The notes: generated from the sequence alone by a model not told the origin. DNA of 64,000 nucleotides from Polymorphobacter megasporae (GCF_018982885.2 NZ_CP081848.1:186001-250000), one strand, 5' to 3'; shown: positions 22,241 to 31,596, counted from the stretch's first letter. Program-made: numbers and translations.

Positions 22241-22525
22241 ATGAACTTATTGTTAAAGGCTGCAGTTGGTTCGCTCCTGCTGGTGCAGACTGCTGGTGCT
22301 TTCGCTCAGACCGGCACCGCCGCTGGTGCTGAGGTCGCTTCGGATCACTCGCAGCGCAACCTGTACGGCGGCATCCTCGTCGGTGGCATTCTCGTTGCCG
22401 TTGCCGCAGTCGCCGCAACCGGTGGCAATGACGGCCTCGCTGACACCAGCACCCCGGTCACGCCGCCGGTCAGCACGTCGACCACGACGACGACTTCGAC
22501 AAGCACGTCGACTCGCACGCGTTAA
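22241..22525 (+). CDS. YjbE/GfcA-like small exopolysaccharide-locus protein
   Basis: A 94-residue secreted or membrane protein. It has a signal peptide (MNLLLKAAVGSLLLVQTAGAFA), a Gly/Ala-rich hydrophobic helix (GGILVGGILVAVAAVAATGG), and a tail made almost only of Thr, Ser and Pro. This matches the overall build of E. coli YjbE and GfcA, the Thr-rich first-gene products of the yjbEFGH and gfc group-4 capsule operons. GGAGAG precedes adjacent ATGs at 22238 and 22241; the second has better spacing. A strong terminator follows at once, so it can be expressed as a short monocistronic message. The assignment rests on composition plus neighbours rather than on conserved residues. Confidence 0.7.
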   Translation: MNLLLKAAVGSLLLVQTAGAFAQTGTAAGAEVASDHSQRNLYGGILVGGILVAVAAVAATGGNDGLADTSTPVTPPVSTSTTTTTSTSTSTRTR

Positions 22526-22540
22526 TTTCGAACGAAATTT

Positions 22541-22573
22541 AGCCGCGGTACCGATCGGTGCCGCGGCTTTTTT
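22541..22573 (+). terminator. Intrinsic terminator of the yjbE-like gene
   Basis: A 12-bp stem (AGCCGCGGTACC / GGTGCCGCGGCT with one G-T wobble), a GATC loop and a T6 run lie 16 nt past the stop at 22525. It also separates this gene from the convergent yjbF-like gene. Confidence 0.9.
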
Positions 22574-22582
22574 GTACCTGCG

Positions 22583-23242
22583 CTACGTCTGCGCAGGGTA
22601 TTTCAGGATTTCGATGTTGACCGGCTGGACGGTTGGCAGGGCCTGCTGCCGGCTCTTGAAGCAGGCGCCGTCGGCGTCGATCCAATAGCTGTTGAGAAAA
22701 CGCGTTCTGCCGTTGGCGATCACCGCCTCGTCGATCCGGTGAAGTTGCATTGCGGTGCCCAGGATTTTAACTTGTGCCAGTCCGGCATCATGGAATGTCG
22801 AGCGGAGGTGGACGGTCGCATCCGCCCGGCGCGATACGACGGTGGTGCGGTCCAACGTCTTGCCGACGAGGCTTCGAGGATCAGTCGCCCATCCGGGGCC
22901 GAAATCAGTCCGTACAAGGTCGACCTCAGTCCCGACGGTCGCCACGATGAACGGACCATATGTCGTGATCGATTGCTTGTCGGCGGTGTACCACGTCAAG
23001 CGGTTGTCCGGGTCGAACGAGCCAAGAACGACGAGATCCCGCGAATGACCATCGATCCAGAATAGCATCGATGCGTACGGCAGGCTATTGGCATAGGCTC
23101 GCGTGTCGCTGTCGCCGCCACCGGGGTGATAGCCGGTGATCGTCCCGTAGAATGCTGACCCCTTCCGTAGACCCGCGCACGACGCGAGCAAGCCGGCACC
23201 CAGACCAGCGACGACATGCCGGCGATTTAAACGTTCGACCAT
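22583..23242 (-). CDS. YjbF/GfcB-family lipoprotein
   Basis: A 219-residue putative outer-membrane lipoprotein of the group 4 capsule/YjbF family. Signal MVERLNRRHVVAGLGAG is followed by the lipobox LASC. Downstream blocks TRAYANSLPYASMLFWIDG, LTWYTADKQSITTYGPFIV, WATDPRS and FLNSYWIDADG fit GfcB/YjbF. The ATG at 23242 has GGAG 7 nt upstream; the open frame extends further but without signal-peptide features. It is divergent from the yjbH-like gene and convergent with the yjbE-like gene. In E. coli the same proteins are encoded by one operon, so here the module has been rearranged. Confidence 0.8.
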   Translation of the reverse strand: MVERLNRRHVVAGLGAGLLASCAGLRKGSAFYGTITGYHPGGGDSDTRAYANSLPYASMLFWIDGHSRDLVVLGSFDPDNRLTWYTADKQSITTYGPFIVATVGTEVDLVRTDFGPGWATDPRSLVGKTLDRTTVVSRRADATVHLRSTFHDAGLAQVKILGTAMQLHRIDEAVIANGRTRFLNSYWIDADGACFKSRQQALPTVQPVNIEILKYPAQT

Positions 23243-23366
23243 CAGCGGCTCCACTCGCGCCCAACAAACCTGCTCGCCAAAACCACCACGTGATAGTAGC
23301 GCGCTCGTGTGCCGGGCTATATGGGTTCGGCGAAGTGTTGGAAAGCGGGCGGGAGTTTTAGCGATT

Positions 23367-25658
23367 GTGATCGATGCCCGTTTAACGTCGCCGCGCCGGT
23401 TATCGCTGAGACATAAGAGAATTCGGCTTCGCAGCGCGATGTTGGGCGGTGCCGCTTCGATGATTGCGACGGTGTCGCCCGCCACAGCAGCCACGTTCGA
23501 CCCTTATCCCGTTCCCGCGTTGACAGATGATTTCGGCGGGGTCGGTCTGATTCAGACCCCGACCGCACGGTTTTCTCCCGATGGCCAGCTGAGCGCCGGA
23601 TATAACGAGGTCGCGCCGTACGACCGCTACTTCGTGACGTTGCAGGCGACGTCGTGGCTTGAAGCAACGTTGCGCTACACCTCGGTCCGCAACCGGCTCT
23701 ATTCGGACGTTCCCGCCTTCAGCGGCAATCAGAGCTACAAGGATCGCGGCTTCGATCTCAAGCTCAAGCTGCTAGGTGAAGGGCGCATCCGTCCAGCCAT
23801 CGCCCTCGGGTTGCGCGATTTCGTTGGGACCGGGCTGTTCAGCTCCGAATATCTGGTGGCGAACAAATCGTTCGGGCCGTTCGACGCGAGCTTCGGCATC
23901 GGCTGGGGCAACCTTGCGACGCGAGGGCCGATCCGCAATCCATTCACCTATATTTCCAGCAGCTTCGACAACCGGCCTACCTTCAGCGGCAGCGGTGGCG
24001 AGTTCAGCAACACCTATTTCAAGGGCCGGCGTGCGGGTCTCTTCGGCGGCATTCAATACGCGACACCGATCCGCGGCCTGACGCTCAAGGTCGAATACGA
24101 CCCGAACAACTATCAATCGGAAGCGCTCGGCAACCGCTTGCGTGATCGCGCGCCGGTCAATGCCGCGCTCGATTACCAGGTGTTCTCGTGGTTGCACGCG
24201 GCGGCGAGTTTCGAGCGCGGCGACAAGGTCGGCCTGACCTTCACCGCGACGACGAATTTCAATCGCCAGACCGAAGCTCCCAAGTACGATCCGCCGGCGC
24301 CGCCGATCGGCGTGGACGCCCAACCCACGCCCCCGACCGTTCTTTCCGCACCGCCGCCTGCGCAGAAGCTGGCGGCGGAGAGTCCGGTGATGCCGTCCGC
24401 CACCCCGACGCGCGCGCCGGCACCGGTTGCGCCGGTGCTGACCAGTGACGGAGCGCGGGTCCAGGCAGCGCTTTCAACGCAGGGCGCAACGCTGTTCGCC
24501 GCTAACTTCAGCGGCAATTCGGCCGAATTGTTCGTGACGCAGAACCGTTTCCTCAATGTCGCGACCGGCCTCGGGCGGGTCGCTCGGGCAGCCTATTCGG
24601 TGCTGCCAGCCAAGTTCACCTCGCTTACGATCGTCTTCGTTGAGAACGGCCTGCGAATCATGGCGGTCACAGTGCCGCGCGAAGGGCTGATCGAAGCGGT
24701 CGACGCGCGGCGGGGAGAGCCGGTCGACGCGCTGCTCAAGCAGACCGAATTCGCTCCTCCGCCAGCCGGCCTTGATAACGCCGAATATCAGGGGGATGTC
24801 CGCAAGGCCTATCCGCATTTTTATTACGCGTTGCGTCCTGGCCTCAAGACGACGTTCGGGCGCCCCGAGGCATTCGTGCTCTATGACGCCTTTGCGGCGT
24901 TCAACGGCGGCCTGTCGATCAGCCGCGGCCTCGGCATCGACGGTCAGTTTACGCTCAACCTTGCCGATAACTTCGATCGGCTGCGGCTTCAGTCTGACAG
25001 CTCGCTACCGCACGTCCGTACCGACATCGCCCAGTATTTGAGCAAGGGCAAAACCGCGATCACTCATCTCCAAGCCGACTATAATTTCAACATTGCCCCG
25101 AACCTCTACGGCCATGCCTATGGCGGCCTGCTCGAGGAGATGTTCGCCGGCGTCGGCGGTGAGGTGCTGTGGCGGCCATATAATTCGAGCTTCGCGCTCG
25201 GCATCGAAGGGGCGTATGTTGCCCAGCGTGGCTACGACCAGCTGTTTGATCTGCGTCAGTACCGGACGTTCACTGGCTTCGTCTCGGCGTACTACACCTT
25301 GCCGGGCAATCATGTTGACGCGTCGGTGAAGGTCGGGCGCTATCTTGCACGTGATTTCGGAGCGACCTTTGAACTGTCGCGACGCTTCGAATCGGGAGTC
25401 CGCGTCGGTGCTTTCGCGACGTTTACCAATATCTCGGCAGCGCGTTTCGGCGAGGGCAGCTTCGACAAGGGCTTCTATTTGTCGATCCCGCTCGATCTGC
25501 TTTACACGCGTCATGTTCGCAGCAGTATCGGCGTCGAATATCGCCCGTTGATTCGCGACGGCGGCGCGCAGTTGATCGTTCGTCAGCCTTTGATCGGTAC
25601 GACCGACGCAATGCGCGAGGGAAACTTCGATCGCGACTGGGATGGACTGACGAATTAG
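23367..25658 (+). CDS. YjbH-family outer-membrane exopolysaccharide protein
   Basis: A large (about 760-residue) predicted outer-membrane beta-barrel of the YjbH/GfcD family, thought to act in exopolysaccharide passage. The mature N-terminus has the hallmark DDFGGVGLIQTPTARFSPDG and YDRYFVTLQATSWLEATLRY. A Pro/Ala-rich insert lies around residues 310-370, and the C-terminal barrel ends with GNFDRDWDGLTN. The start is uncertain: GTG at 23307, GTG at 23367 and ATG at 23439 are in frame. I use 23367, which leaves a basic n-region before the hydrophobic segment; the ATG at 23439 begins inside that signal. It is followed 15 bp later by manC. Confidence 0.8.
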   Translation: MIDARLTSPRRLSLRHKRIRLRSAMLGGAASMIATVSPATAATFDPYPVPALTDDFGGVGLIQTPTARFSPDGQLSAGYNEVAPYDRYFVTLQATSWLEATLRYTSVRNRLYSDVPAFSGNQSYKDRGFDLKLKLLGEGRIRPAIALGLRDFVGTGLFSSEYLVANKSFGPFDASFGIGWGNLATRGPIRNPFTYISSSFDNRPTFSGSGGEFSNTYFKGRRAGLFGGIQYATPIRGLTLKVEYDPNNYQSEALGNRLRDRAPVNAALDYQVFSWLHAAASFERGDKVGLTFTATTNFNRQTEAPKYDPPAPPIGVDAQPTPPTVLSAPPPAQKLAAESPVMPSATPTRAPAPVAPVLTSDGARVQAALSTQGATLFAANFSGNSAELFVTQNRFLNVATGLGRVARAAYSVLPAKFTSLTIVFVENGLRIMAVTVPREGLIEAVDARRGEPVDALLKQTEFAPPPAGLDNAEYQGDVRKAYPHFYYALRPGLKTTFGRPEAFVLYDAFAAFNGGLSISRGLGIDGQFTLNLADNFDRLRLQSDSSLPHVRTDIAQYLSKGKTAITHLQADYNFNIAPNLYGHAYGGLLEEMFAGVGGEVLWRPYNSSFALGIEGAYVAQRGYDQLFDLRQYRTFTGFVSAYYTLPGNHVDASVKVGRYLARDFGATFELSRRFESGVRVGAFATFTNISAARFGEGSFDKGFYLSIPLDLLYTRHVRSSIGVEYRPLIRDGGAQLIVRQPLIGTTDAMREGNFDRDWDGLTN

Positions 25659-25673
25659 CCTGCGGAGACCATA

Positions 25674-27110
25674 GTGACCGAGCTTACCACACTCATCGTT
25701 CCAGTCGTGCTGTCGGGAGGATCGGGCACCCGGCTGTGGCCGGTTTCACGCTCTCTTCATCCAAAGCAGTTGCTGCCGATCGCCGCCGACCATTCGATGC
25801 TCCAGGCAACGGTCGCACGGCTGAGCGGGACGGGCTACGCCGCGCCGATCGTCGTCGGCGGCGAGGAGCACCGCTTTCTCATCGCCGATCAACTCGCCGA
25901 GCACGGCTGCGTGCCTGCCGCGATCATTCTCGAGCCGGAGGGCCGCAATACTGCCGCAGCGATCGCACTCGCTGCGCTTAGTGCGCTGTCGCATGACCCG
26001 GCGGCGGTGCTGCTCGTGGTCCCATCCGACCACGTCATTGCCGACACGGCGGCATTTGGTCGCGCCGTCGAGACTGGATTGGCGGCTGCGAAGGCTGGGC
26101 ATCTCGTCACCTTTGGCATCGCTCCCGCCGGGCCCGAGACCGGCTACGGCTATATCGAACACGGTGCGCCGCTCGATGGACTGGCTGGCGTCAGCGGCGT
26201 CGAGCGCTTTGTCGAGAAGCCCGACTCGGCGACCGCGCAACGGTTCGTCGACGGGGGCCGTCATGCGTGGAATGGCGGCATTTTCCTGTTCGGCGCGCGC
26301 GCTTATCTCGATGAGCTTGCAGCCTATGGACCCACGGTTGCCCATGCCTGCGCTGCAGCCATGGCCGCAGCGACGACGGACGGCGTCTTTATCCGCCCCG
26401 AACGCGCTGCGTTCCTCGGCAGCCCGAACATCTCGATCGACTATGCGGTAATGGAGCACACCGCCCACGCCGCCGTCGTGCCCGTTGAAATGGGCTGGTC
26501 CGACGTCGGATCATGGGGGGCATTGTGGGACATCGCGCCGCACGACGCTGCGGGCAATGCGCTCGATGGCGATGTCGTCGCGATCGAGTCGAGCAACTGC
26601 CTCGTCCGCGTCGACAACGGCCCGGCGGTCGCGATCGTCGGTGTCGAAGACCTCGTTGTCGTCTCGACCCGCGACTCGGTGCTGGTGATCCCGCGCAATC
26701 GCTCGCAGGAGGTCCGCGCCGTCGTCGACGAACTCAAGTCGCGCAACAGCACGCGGCACTCGCTTCAGCCGGTCGTCCATCGCCCATGGGGGACGTACGA
26801 GACGACCGACATGGGCGAGCGCTTCCAGACCAAGCGGATCGTCGTCAAGCCGGGCGGCCAGCTATCGCTCCAGATGCACTACCACCGGTCCGAGCATTGG
26901 ATCGTGGTGTCGGGGACTGCGCTGGTCACAATCGACGGCATCGAGAAGATCGTCGGCGAGAACCAGTCGGCGTACATCCCGGCGGGGTCGCAGCACCGCC
27001 TCGAGAACCCCGGCAAGGTGCCGCTGCACCTGATCGAGGTCCAGTGCGGGCCGTATCTCGGCGAGGACGATATCGTCCGCTACGAGGACAAGTACGCCCG
27101 CGCCGGGTAA
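25674..27110 (+). CDS. manC: Mannose-1-phosphate guanylyltransferase / mannose-6-phosphate isomerase
   Basis: Bifunctional cytoplasmic enzyme that makes GDP-mannose, the precursor for mannose-containing polysaccharides. The N-terminal nucleotidyltransferase domain has VVLSGGSGTRLWPVSRSLHP and FVEKP. The C-terminal type II phosphomannose isomerase cupin domain has RPWGTYE, LSLQMHYHRSEHWIVVSGTA and YIPAGSQHRLENPG, with the metal-binding histidines and QXHYHRXEHW pattern. At 478 residues it is normal length. The GTG start has a GGAG 7 nt upstream. It follows the yjbH-like gene on the same strand, which ties the locus to mannose- or fucose-containing exopolysaccharide. Confidence 0.96.
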   Translation: MTELTTLIVPVVLSGGSGTRLWPVSRSLHPKQLLPIAADHSMLQATVARLSGTGYAAPIVVGGEEHRFLIADQLAEHGCVPAAIILEPEGRNTAAAIALAALSALSHDPAAVLLVVPSDHVIADTAAFGRAVETGLAAAKAGHLVTFGIAPAGPETGYGYIEHGAPLDGLAGVSGVERFVEKPDSATAQRFVDGGRHAWNGGIFLFGARAYLDELAAYGPTVAHACAAAMAAATTDGVFIRPERAAFLGSPNISIDYAVMEHTAHAAVVPVEMGWSDVGSWGALWDIAPHDAAGNALDGDVVAIESSNCLVRVDNGPAVAIVGVEDLVVVSTRDSVLVIPRNRSQEVRAVVDELKSRNSTRHSLQPVVHRPWGTYETTDMGERFQTKRIVVKPGGQLSLQMHYHRSEHWIVVSGTALVTIDGIEKIVGENQSAYIPAGSQHRLENPGKVPLHLIEVQCGPYLGEDDIVRYEDKYARAG

Positions 27111-27127
27111 GTGGGGTCGGCGGCCGC

Positions 27128-27850
27128 CTACCCGGCAGCGATACCTTCGCAAAGCACGGTGACGAGATCCTCGCCCCACGTCACCGCCCGCCAGCCGAGC
27201 GCCGATGACGCCGGTCCGGGGTTGCCCGCATCGCCGTGTACGATTGCGATTAAGGCGGCGGTTTTGGCGGCGGGGCGTTTGAAATACGCGGCGGCGACTC
27301 GCGCGACGTATTCGCCGGTCAACAGGCGTCCTGTAGCGATCTCAAGGACTTCGGCGGCAGGGCGCTGGAGCATGCGCCACATCGCGTCGACGTATTCGGG
27401 GGTCCAGCCGCAGTCGGTGGCGGTGGCGAGATCGGCGGGATAGGGGTCGATCCCGGCGGCGGTTGCGGCGACGATGCGGGCGACTGCCGTGGTGCCCGGG
27501 CCGAAACGTGATTCGTGCGGGTAGACGTGGCCGATGGCAACGAAGCGGCCGTCAGGCTTGGCGACGGTGGTGCCGGGGTCGGCGGCGATGAAAACCCTCG
27601 CTGTCCCGCCCAGCGCGAACAGATCCGCCGATGCCGCGACGTCGCCGCGTAAGTCGTAGATTTCATTGGCCCCTGAGATCGCTTCAGCAGCCTCATCGGC
27701 CTGTGTCACATCGTCGGCCACTCCGAGTCGCGTGAGCAGGTCCTTGTCCCCGGTGCCGCGCACGACATAGCCTCGCGCGCCGAGGAGTCGTGCGAGATAC
27801 GCCCCTGCGGCGGTGTCGAGACCAAGGATCGCCGCCGTCTTCACTGCCAT
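27128..27850 (-). CDS. Shortened GDP-mannose 4,6-dehydratase-like Rossmann protein
   Basis: A 240-residue protein similar in plan to GDP-mannose 4,6-dehydratase (GMD) but 80-130 residues shorter. The N-terminal nucleotide-binding strand-helix (AAILGLDTAAGAYLARLLGA) lacks the usual GxxGxxG. The C-terminal half keeps GMD landmarks: GHVYPHESRFGPG, CGWTPEYVDAMWRMLQ (GMD has DWGHA.DYV.gMW.MLQ) and LEIATGRLLTGEYV. The central region with the catalytic S/T-YxxxK and substrate loop is missing, so catalysis is doubtful. It starts at an ATG preceded by GGAGG and overlaps the transporter stop by 1 nt. Adjacent manC makes GDP-mannose, which suggests a binding or regulatory remnant of that pathway. Confidence 0.6.
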   Translation of the reverse strand: MAVKTAAILGLDTAAGAYLARLLGARGYVVRGTGDKDLLTRLGVADDVTQADEAAEAISGANEIYDLRGDVAASADLFALGGTARVFIAADPGTTVAKPDGRFVAIGHVYPHESRFGPGTTAVARIVAATAAGIDPYPADLATATDCGWTPEYVDAMWRMLQRPAAEVLEIATGRLLTGEYVARVAAAYFKRPAAKTAALIAIVHGDAGNPGPASSALGWRAVTWGEDLVTVLCEGIAAG

Positions 27851-29106
27851 CAAAGCCTCCGCAAAAGGGGAATCAACACGAGCGCACTAGCCCCGCACAT
27901 CGCCAGAACGACGACGATCGGGACGCCTCCCGCGACCGCACTTCCCGCCAGCAACGTGCCGCCGACCTGAAACGCCGCATTGACGATGTTGTTCGCCGCA
28001 ACCGCCCCCGACCGCGTCGCCGCGCCGCCCGCGGTCTGGAGGATGCCGTAGAGCGGGACCGAGAATACGCCGCCGGCAAAGGCGAGGACGAACAGCGCGA
28101 GCAGGATCGGCCACGCCGCCGGACTGGTAACGAAACCGACGATGTCGCCCCCGTGTCCGCCGTCGCGGACCGTCAGCAACAGGCTAAGGCTTGCCGCCGC
28201 CATCGCCACCGCCGCCCAGGGTGCTGCCTTCGCCGAGACCCGGCCCTGAAGGAGCCGCCCTACCGCGGCCGAGCCGGTGGCAATCCCGACGGTGAACACC
28301 GCAAGGAACAGCGTCGCGACCGCCTCGGAGGCGTGCAGGCTGCCCTTTACGAGCGGAACGAACTCGGTGGTGAAGATTGCGCCGAGTGCCCAGAACCATG
28401 AGATCGCCAGCGTCGCCAGCCATACCGGACGGACCGCGAAGGCCTCGCGGACGACCGCGGTCGATGCGGTCACTGGATTCCAGTCGATCGCCGGTGCGTC
28501 GACCGCTGGCGGCGCGGGCGGAATGAAGCGCGACGCGACAACCCCGGCAAGCGCCGCCGCGAGCATCGCCCCGGCAGCCCAGCCGGTCGGCAACAGCCCG
28601 CCGGCGATCTGGCCGAGCAGGATCGCGACGAAGGTCCCGCCCTCGACCAGCCCTGTCCCGGTCAGGAGATGCTCGGGGCGCAGGTGCTGCGGCAGGATCG
28701 CGTATTTGACCGGGCCGAATACCGTCGAATGCGTCCCCATGCCGAACAGGCACGCAAACAACAGCGGGACCGACCCGAGCATCAGCGCTATGCCGCCGAT
28801 GCCGAGGATGACGACCTCGGCGAGTTTGACCGCGCGCGCGGTCGCCGCCTTGTCGCGCGCGTCGGCCAACTGGCCCGCGATCCCCGAGAACAGGAAGAAC
28901 GGCAGGATGAATACGCCCGCCGCCGCCGTCACCATCGTTGCCGCACTCTTGATGTCGACGCCGGGCAGATGGAAGGTGATCAGGAACAGCATCGCCGTCT
29001 TGAACAAATTGTCGTTGAACGCCCCGAGGAACTGGGTGCCGAACAGCGGAACGAAGCGGCGCGAGAGTAGATCGGGTGTCTGATCGGGCTTGAGAGCGTC
29101 GGGCAT
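27850..29106 (-). CDS. MFS transporter, LplT-like
   Basis: A 418-residue inner-membrane protein with about 11-12 hydrophobic helices. The N-terminal FGTQFLGAFNDNLFKTAMLF and the GPVKYAILPQHL motif are characteristic of the lysophospholipid transporter LplT branch of the major facilitator superfamily. In many bacteria this is fused or linked to an acyltransferase that reacylates lysophospholipid; no acyltransferase is next to it here. The ATG at 29106 is the likely start, though 29112 is also available. Its stop overlaps the start of the GMD-like gene, so the two should be cotranslated. Confidence 0.85.
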   Translation of the reverse strand: MPDALKPDQTPDLLSRRFVPLFGTQFLGAFNDNLFKTAMLFLITFHLPGVDIKSAATMVTAAAGVFILPFFLFSGIAGQLADARDKAATARAVKLAEVVILGIGGIALMLGSVPLLFACLFGMGTHSTVFGPVKYAILPQHLRPEHLLTGTGLVEGGTFVAILLGQIAGGLLPTGWAAGAMLAAALAGVVASRFIPPAPPAVDAPAIDWNPVTASTAVVREAFAVRPVWLATLAISWFWALGAIFTTEFVPLVKGSLHASEAVATLFLAVFTVGIATGSAAVGRLLQGRVSAKAAPWAAVAMAAASLSLLLTVRDGGHGGDIVGFVTSPAAWPILLALFVLAFAGGVFSVPLYGILQTAGGAATRSGAVAANNIVNAAFQVGGTLLAGSAVAGGVPIVVVLAMCGASALVLIPLLRRL

Positions 29107-29194
29107 GCCCAACCCTAGCCCGGAGCGTCGCGATCTGTCACATCGGCATGATAGCCTTCACACCTTATGTAAGACCGAGACCAAGGGGCCAGCC

Positions 29195-29797
29195 ATGTCG
29201 CAACAGCTTCTCGACCTGATCAACCGTTTTGGCGGCGAAGACGCGATTGCCGCAATGGCCGCGCGCGTCGGCCTGTCGCCCGAACAGACCCAATCGGCGA
29301 TGGCCGCGCTGATGCCTGCGGTCGCGGGCGGCATGGCGAAGCAGGTCGAGGCACAGGGGCCGGGTGCGCTCGACGCCGCCGCCGCTCCGGCGACCGCACT
29401 GGCAAGCGGCGGCACGGTCGCCAGCGACGCCGCGGTCGAGCATGGCACCAATATCCTCGGCTCGCTGTTCGGCTCGTCGCAGGTCACCGACGTCGTCACC
29501 GGCAACGCCGCCGCTGCGACCGGGCTCGACGCGTCGAAGCTGTCCGCATTGCTGCCGATGATCGCGACGCTCGCGGCAGGTGCGCTCGGTCATGCCGGCG
29601 GCCAGGCCCCCGCCGAGGGCGGAGGCTTGGGCGGCATGCTCGGCGGGCTGCTCGGCCAGGTCACCGGCGGCACTACGGCGGGCACGGCCCCCGCGACCGG
29701 CGCGGCGGGAACGCTGATGTCGATGCTCGACTTCAACAAGGACGGCAACGTCATGGACGACATCATGGGTGTCGTCGGCAAGTTGCGAGGTCACTGA
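29195..29797 (+). CDS. DUF937 domain protein
   Basis: A 200-residue low-complexity protein of the DUF937 (YidB-like) family. Its helical N-terminal part (LLDLINRFGGEDAIAAMAAR, LSPEQTQSAMAALMPAVAGG) and HGTNILGSLFG segment are typical. It ends with SMLDFNKDGNVMDDIMGVV, an EF-hand-like DxNxDG acidic loop common in this family. The ATG at 29195 has AAGGGG 8 nt upstream. Function is unknown. It is followed 8 bp later by the J-domain gene, so the two probably share a transcript, divergent from the LplT-like gene. Confidence 0.8.
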   Translation: MSQQLLDLINRFGGEDAIAAMAARVGLSPEQTQSAMAALMPAVAGGMAKQVEAQGPGALDAAAAPATALASGGTVASDAAVEHGTNILGSLFGSSQVTDVVTGNAAAATGLDASKLSALLPMIATLAAGALGHAGGQAPAEGGGLGGMLGGLLGQVTGGTTAGTAPATGAAGTLMSMLDFNKDGNVMDDIMGVVGKLRGH

Positions 29798-29805
29798 CGA
29801 ACGCC

Positions 29806-30348
29806 ATGGCCGGCCCGTCACGCAACATGGACTGGGGCTTTCCCCGCTGGCGCGATTATGGCGGCACCGGCAACGCTGCGGTCACGGTGCGGATCTGCGA
29901 CCGCGACGGCTGCAACGAGCCTGGCGATCGCCCTGCTCCCAAGGCCCCGAATCGCCCCGAACGCTGGTATTTCTGCGAGACGCACGCGGGCGAGTACAAC
30001 CGCAACTGGAACTACTTCGAGGGCCTTAGCGCCGCCGACGCGCGTGCCCGTGAAGCCGACGAGTCCGCCGAGACGACCTTCACCCAGGCGAAGCACTGGG
30101 GCTGGGGCGGCGCGGGCGACGGCAGCCGCAGCCGCGCCGAACTCGATGCGCTGACCGCGCTCGAACTCGACTCCGACGCCGACTTCGCTGCGGTCAAGGC
30201 GGCCTACCGCCGCCTCGCCAAGGCCAATCATCCCGACGTCGCGCCGAACGATGCCGCAGCGGCGCGGCGGTTCCAGGCGACGCAGGCGGCGTACGAAGTT
30301 CTCGAGCGCGCCGAGGAACGCCGCGCGACGACGTATTCGCCGGTCTGA
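29806..30348 (+). CDS. J-domain protein with N-terminal Cys/His cluster
   Basis: A 180-residue putative DnaK co-chaperone. The C-terminal J-domain carries AAYRRLAKANHPDVAP with the HPD tripeptide at 142-144 and ends ATQAAYEVLERAEER. The N-terminal region has CDRDGC (Cys31, Cys36) and FCETH (Cys57, His60), a spacing that would suit one zinc ion, followed by an aromatic NRNWNYFEGLS. This two-part protein is widespread in alphaproteobacteria. The J-domain is C-terminal, unlike in DnaJ. It would stimulate a DnaK with a client range that cannot be inferred. Confidence 0.85.
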   Translation: MAGPSRNMDWGFPRWRDYGGTGNAAVTVRICDRDGCNEPGDRPAPKAPNRPERWYFCETHAGEYNRNWNYFEGLSAADARAREADESAETTFTQAKHWGWGGAGDGSRSRAELDALTALELDSDADFAAVKAAYRRLAKANHPDVAPNDAAAARRFQATQAAYEVLERAEERRATTYSPV

Positions 30349-30434
30349 CCACGCTCGCGCGCCGGAGGCGGCAAAGTGTCGCCCGACTGTCATAATCGTG
30401 CCGTATCGCTGCCCGACACTTCGGGGGTGACATC

Positions 30435-31496
30435 ATGCGCGTACTTTTGGCGATGGCGATCGGGCTGCTCGCAGTGAAGGCAGCGGCAGCTGCTGCTGCG
30501 ACAGTTGGGCAACCGATCATCATCGGCCATCGCGGCGCGGCGGGCGAACGTCCCGAACACACGCTCGAATCGTATCGGACGGCAATCGCGGGCGGGGCCG
30601 ACTTCATCGAACCCGATCTCGTACCGACCAAGGACGGCGTTCTCGTCGCGCGCCACGAGAACGAGATCGGCGGCACCACCGACGTCGCCAAGCACCCTGA
30701 ATTCGCCGCGCGGCATGCAACCAAGACGATCGACGGCGCGAGCATCACCGGCTGGTTCACCGAAGATTTCACCCTCGCCGAGCTGAAAACGCTGCGCGCG
30801 CGCGAGCGCCTGCCCGCGCTGCGCCCCGGCAATACGGCGTGGGACGGTGAGTTCGACATTCCGACCTTTGCCGAAATCCTCGCGCTGGCGAAGTCCGAGT
30901 CGGCGCGAACCGGGCGGACGATCGGGGTCTATCCCGAGACCAAGCACCCGAGCTATTTCGCCGCGATCGGCCTGCCGCTTGAGCGCAAGCTCGTCGATGC
31001 ACTCGCCGCCGCCGGTTATACGAGGAAGACCGATCCCGCCTTCATTCAGTCGTTCGAGGTCGCTAATCTCAAGGCGCTCCGAAAGATGACTGGGCTGCGG
31101 CTGATCCAGCTCGTCGACGAGGGCCATCCCGCCGACGATGCCGTGACGACCTATGATACGATGATGACCCCTGCCGGGCTCAAGGCGATCGCGCTGTACG
31201 CCGACGGCATCGGCCCGGCGAAGTCGCGGATCATCCCGCGCGATGCCGCCGGTCGCTCGCTCGCGCCGACCAGTCTCGTCGCCGACGCGCATGCGGCCGG
31301 GCTGCTCGTCCACCCGTACACCTTCCGCTCGGAAAATTATTTCCTGCCCGTCGAGCTGCGCCGCGGCGACGATCCGAAGGCGCACGGCGATGCCGCCGCC
31401 GAATATCGCATGTTCTTTGCCGCTGGAGTCGACGGGCTATTCTCCGACTTCGCCGACCAAGCGTTCAAGGCACGCGCCCAAGCCAGGCCAGATTGA
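30435..31496 (+). CDS. Periplasmic glycerophosphodiester phosphodiesterase (GlpQ-like)
   Basis: A 353-residue secreted GDPD enzyme that hydrolyses glycerophosphodiesters to glycerol-3-phosphate and an alcohol. A signal peptide covers the first 20 or so residues ([20 protein letters not shown]). The TIM-barrel start [20 protein letters not shown] contains the HRG catalytic motif, with the second catalytic His and Ca-binding acidic residues in [28 protein letters not shown] and the C-terminal [10 protein letters not shown] complete the fold. Length and the signal peptide match GlpQ rather than cytoplasmic UgpQ. Confidence 0.93.
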   Translation: MRVLLAMAIGLLAVKAAAAAAATVGQPIIIGHRGAAGERPEHTLESYRTAIAGGADFIEPDLVPTKDGVLVARHENEIGGTTDVAKHPEFAARHATKTIDGASITGWFTEDFTLAELKTLRARERLPALRPGNTAWDGEFDIPTFAEILALAKSESARTGRTIGVYPETKHPSYFAAIGLPLERKLVDALAAAGYTRKTDPAFIQSFEVANLKALRKMTGLRLIQLVDEGHPADDAVTTYDTMMTPAGLKAIALYADGIGPAKSRIIPRDAAGRSLAPTSLVADAHAAGLLVHPYTFRSENYFLPVELRRGDDPKAHGDAAAEYRMFFAAGVDGLFSDFADQAFKARAQARPD

Positions 31497-31596
31497 GCGG
31501 TACTGCACATCGATGCGCGACATGCATCCCGCGCGCGCCTATGGCTCGTAACGCAATGACAATGACCACGGCGCTGACGTCACACCCGAGGGAACG

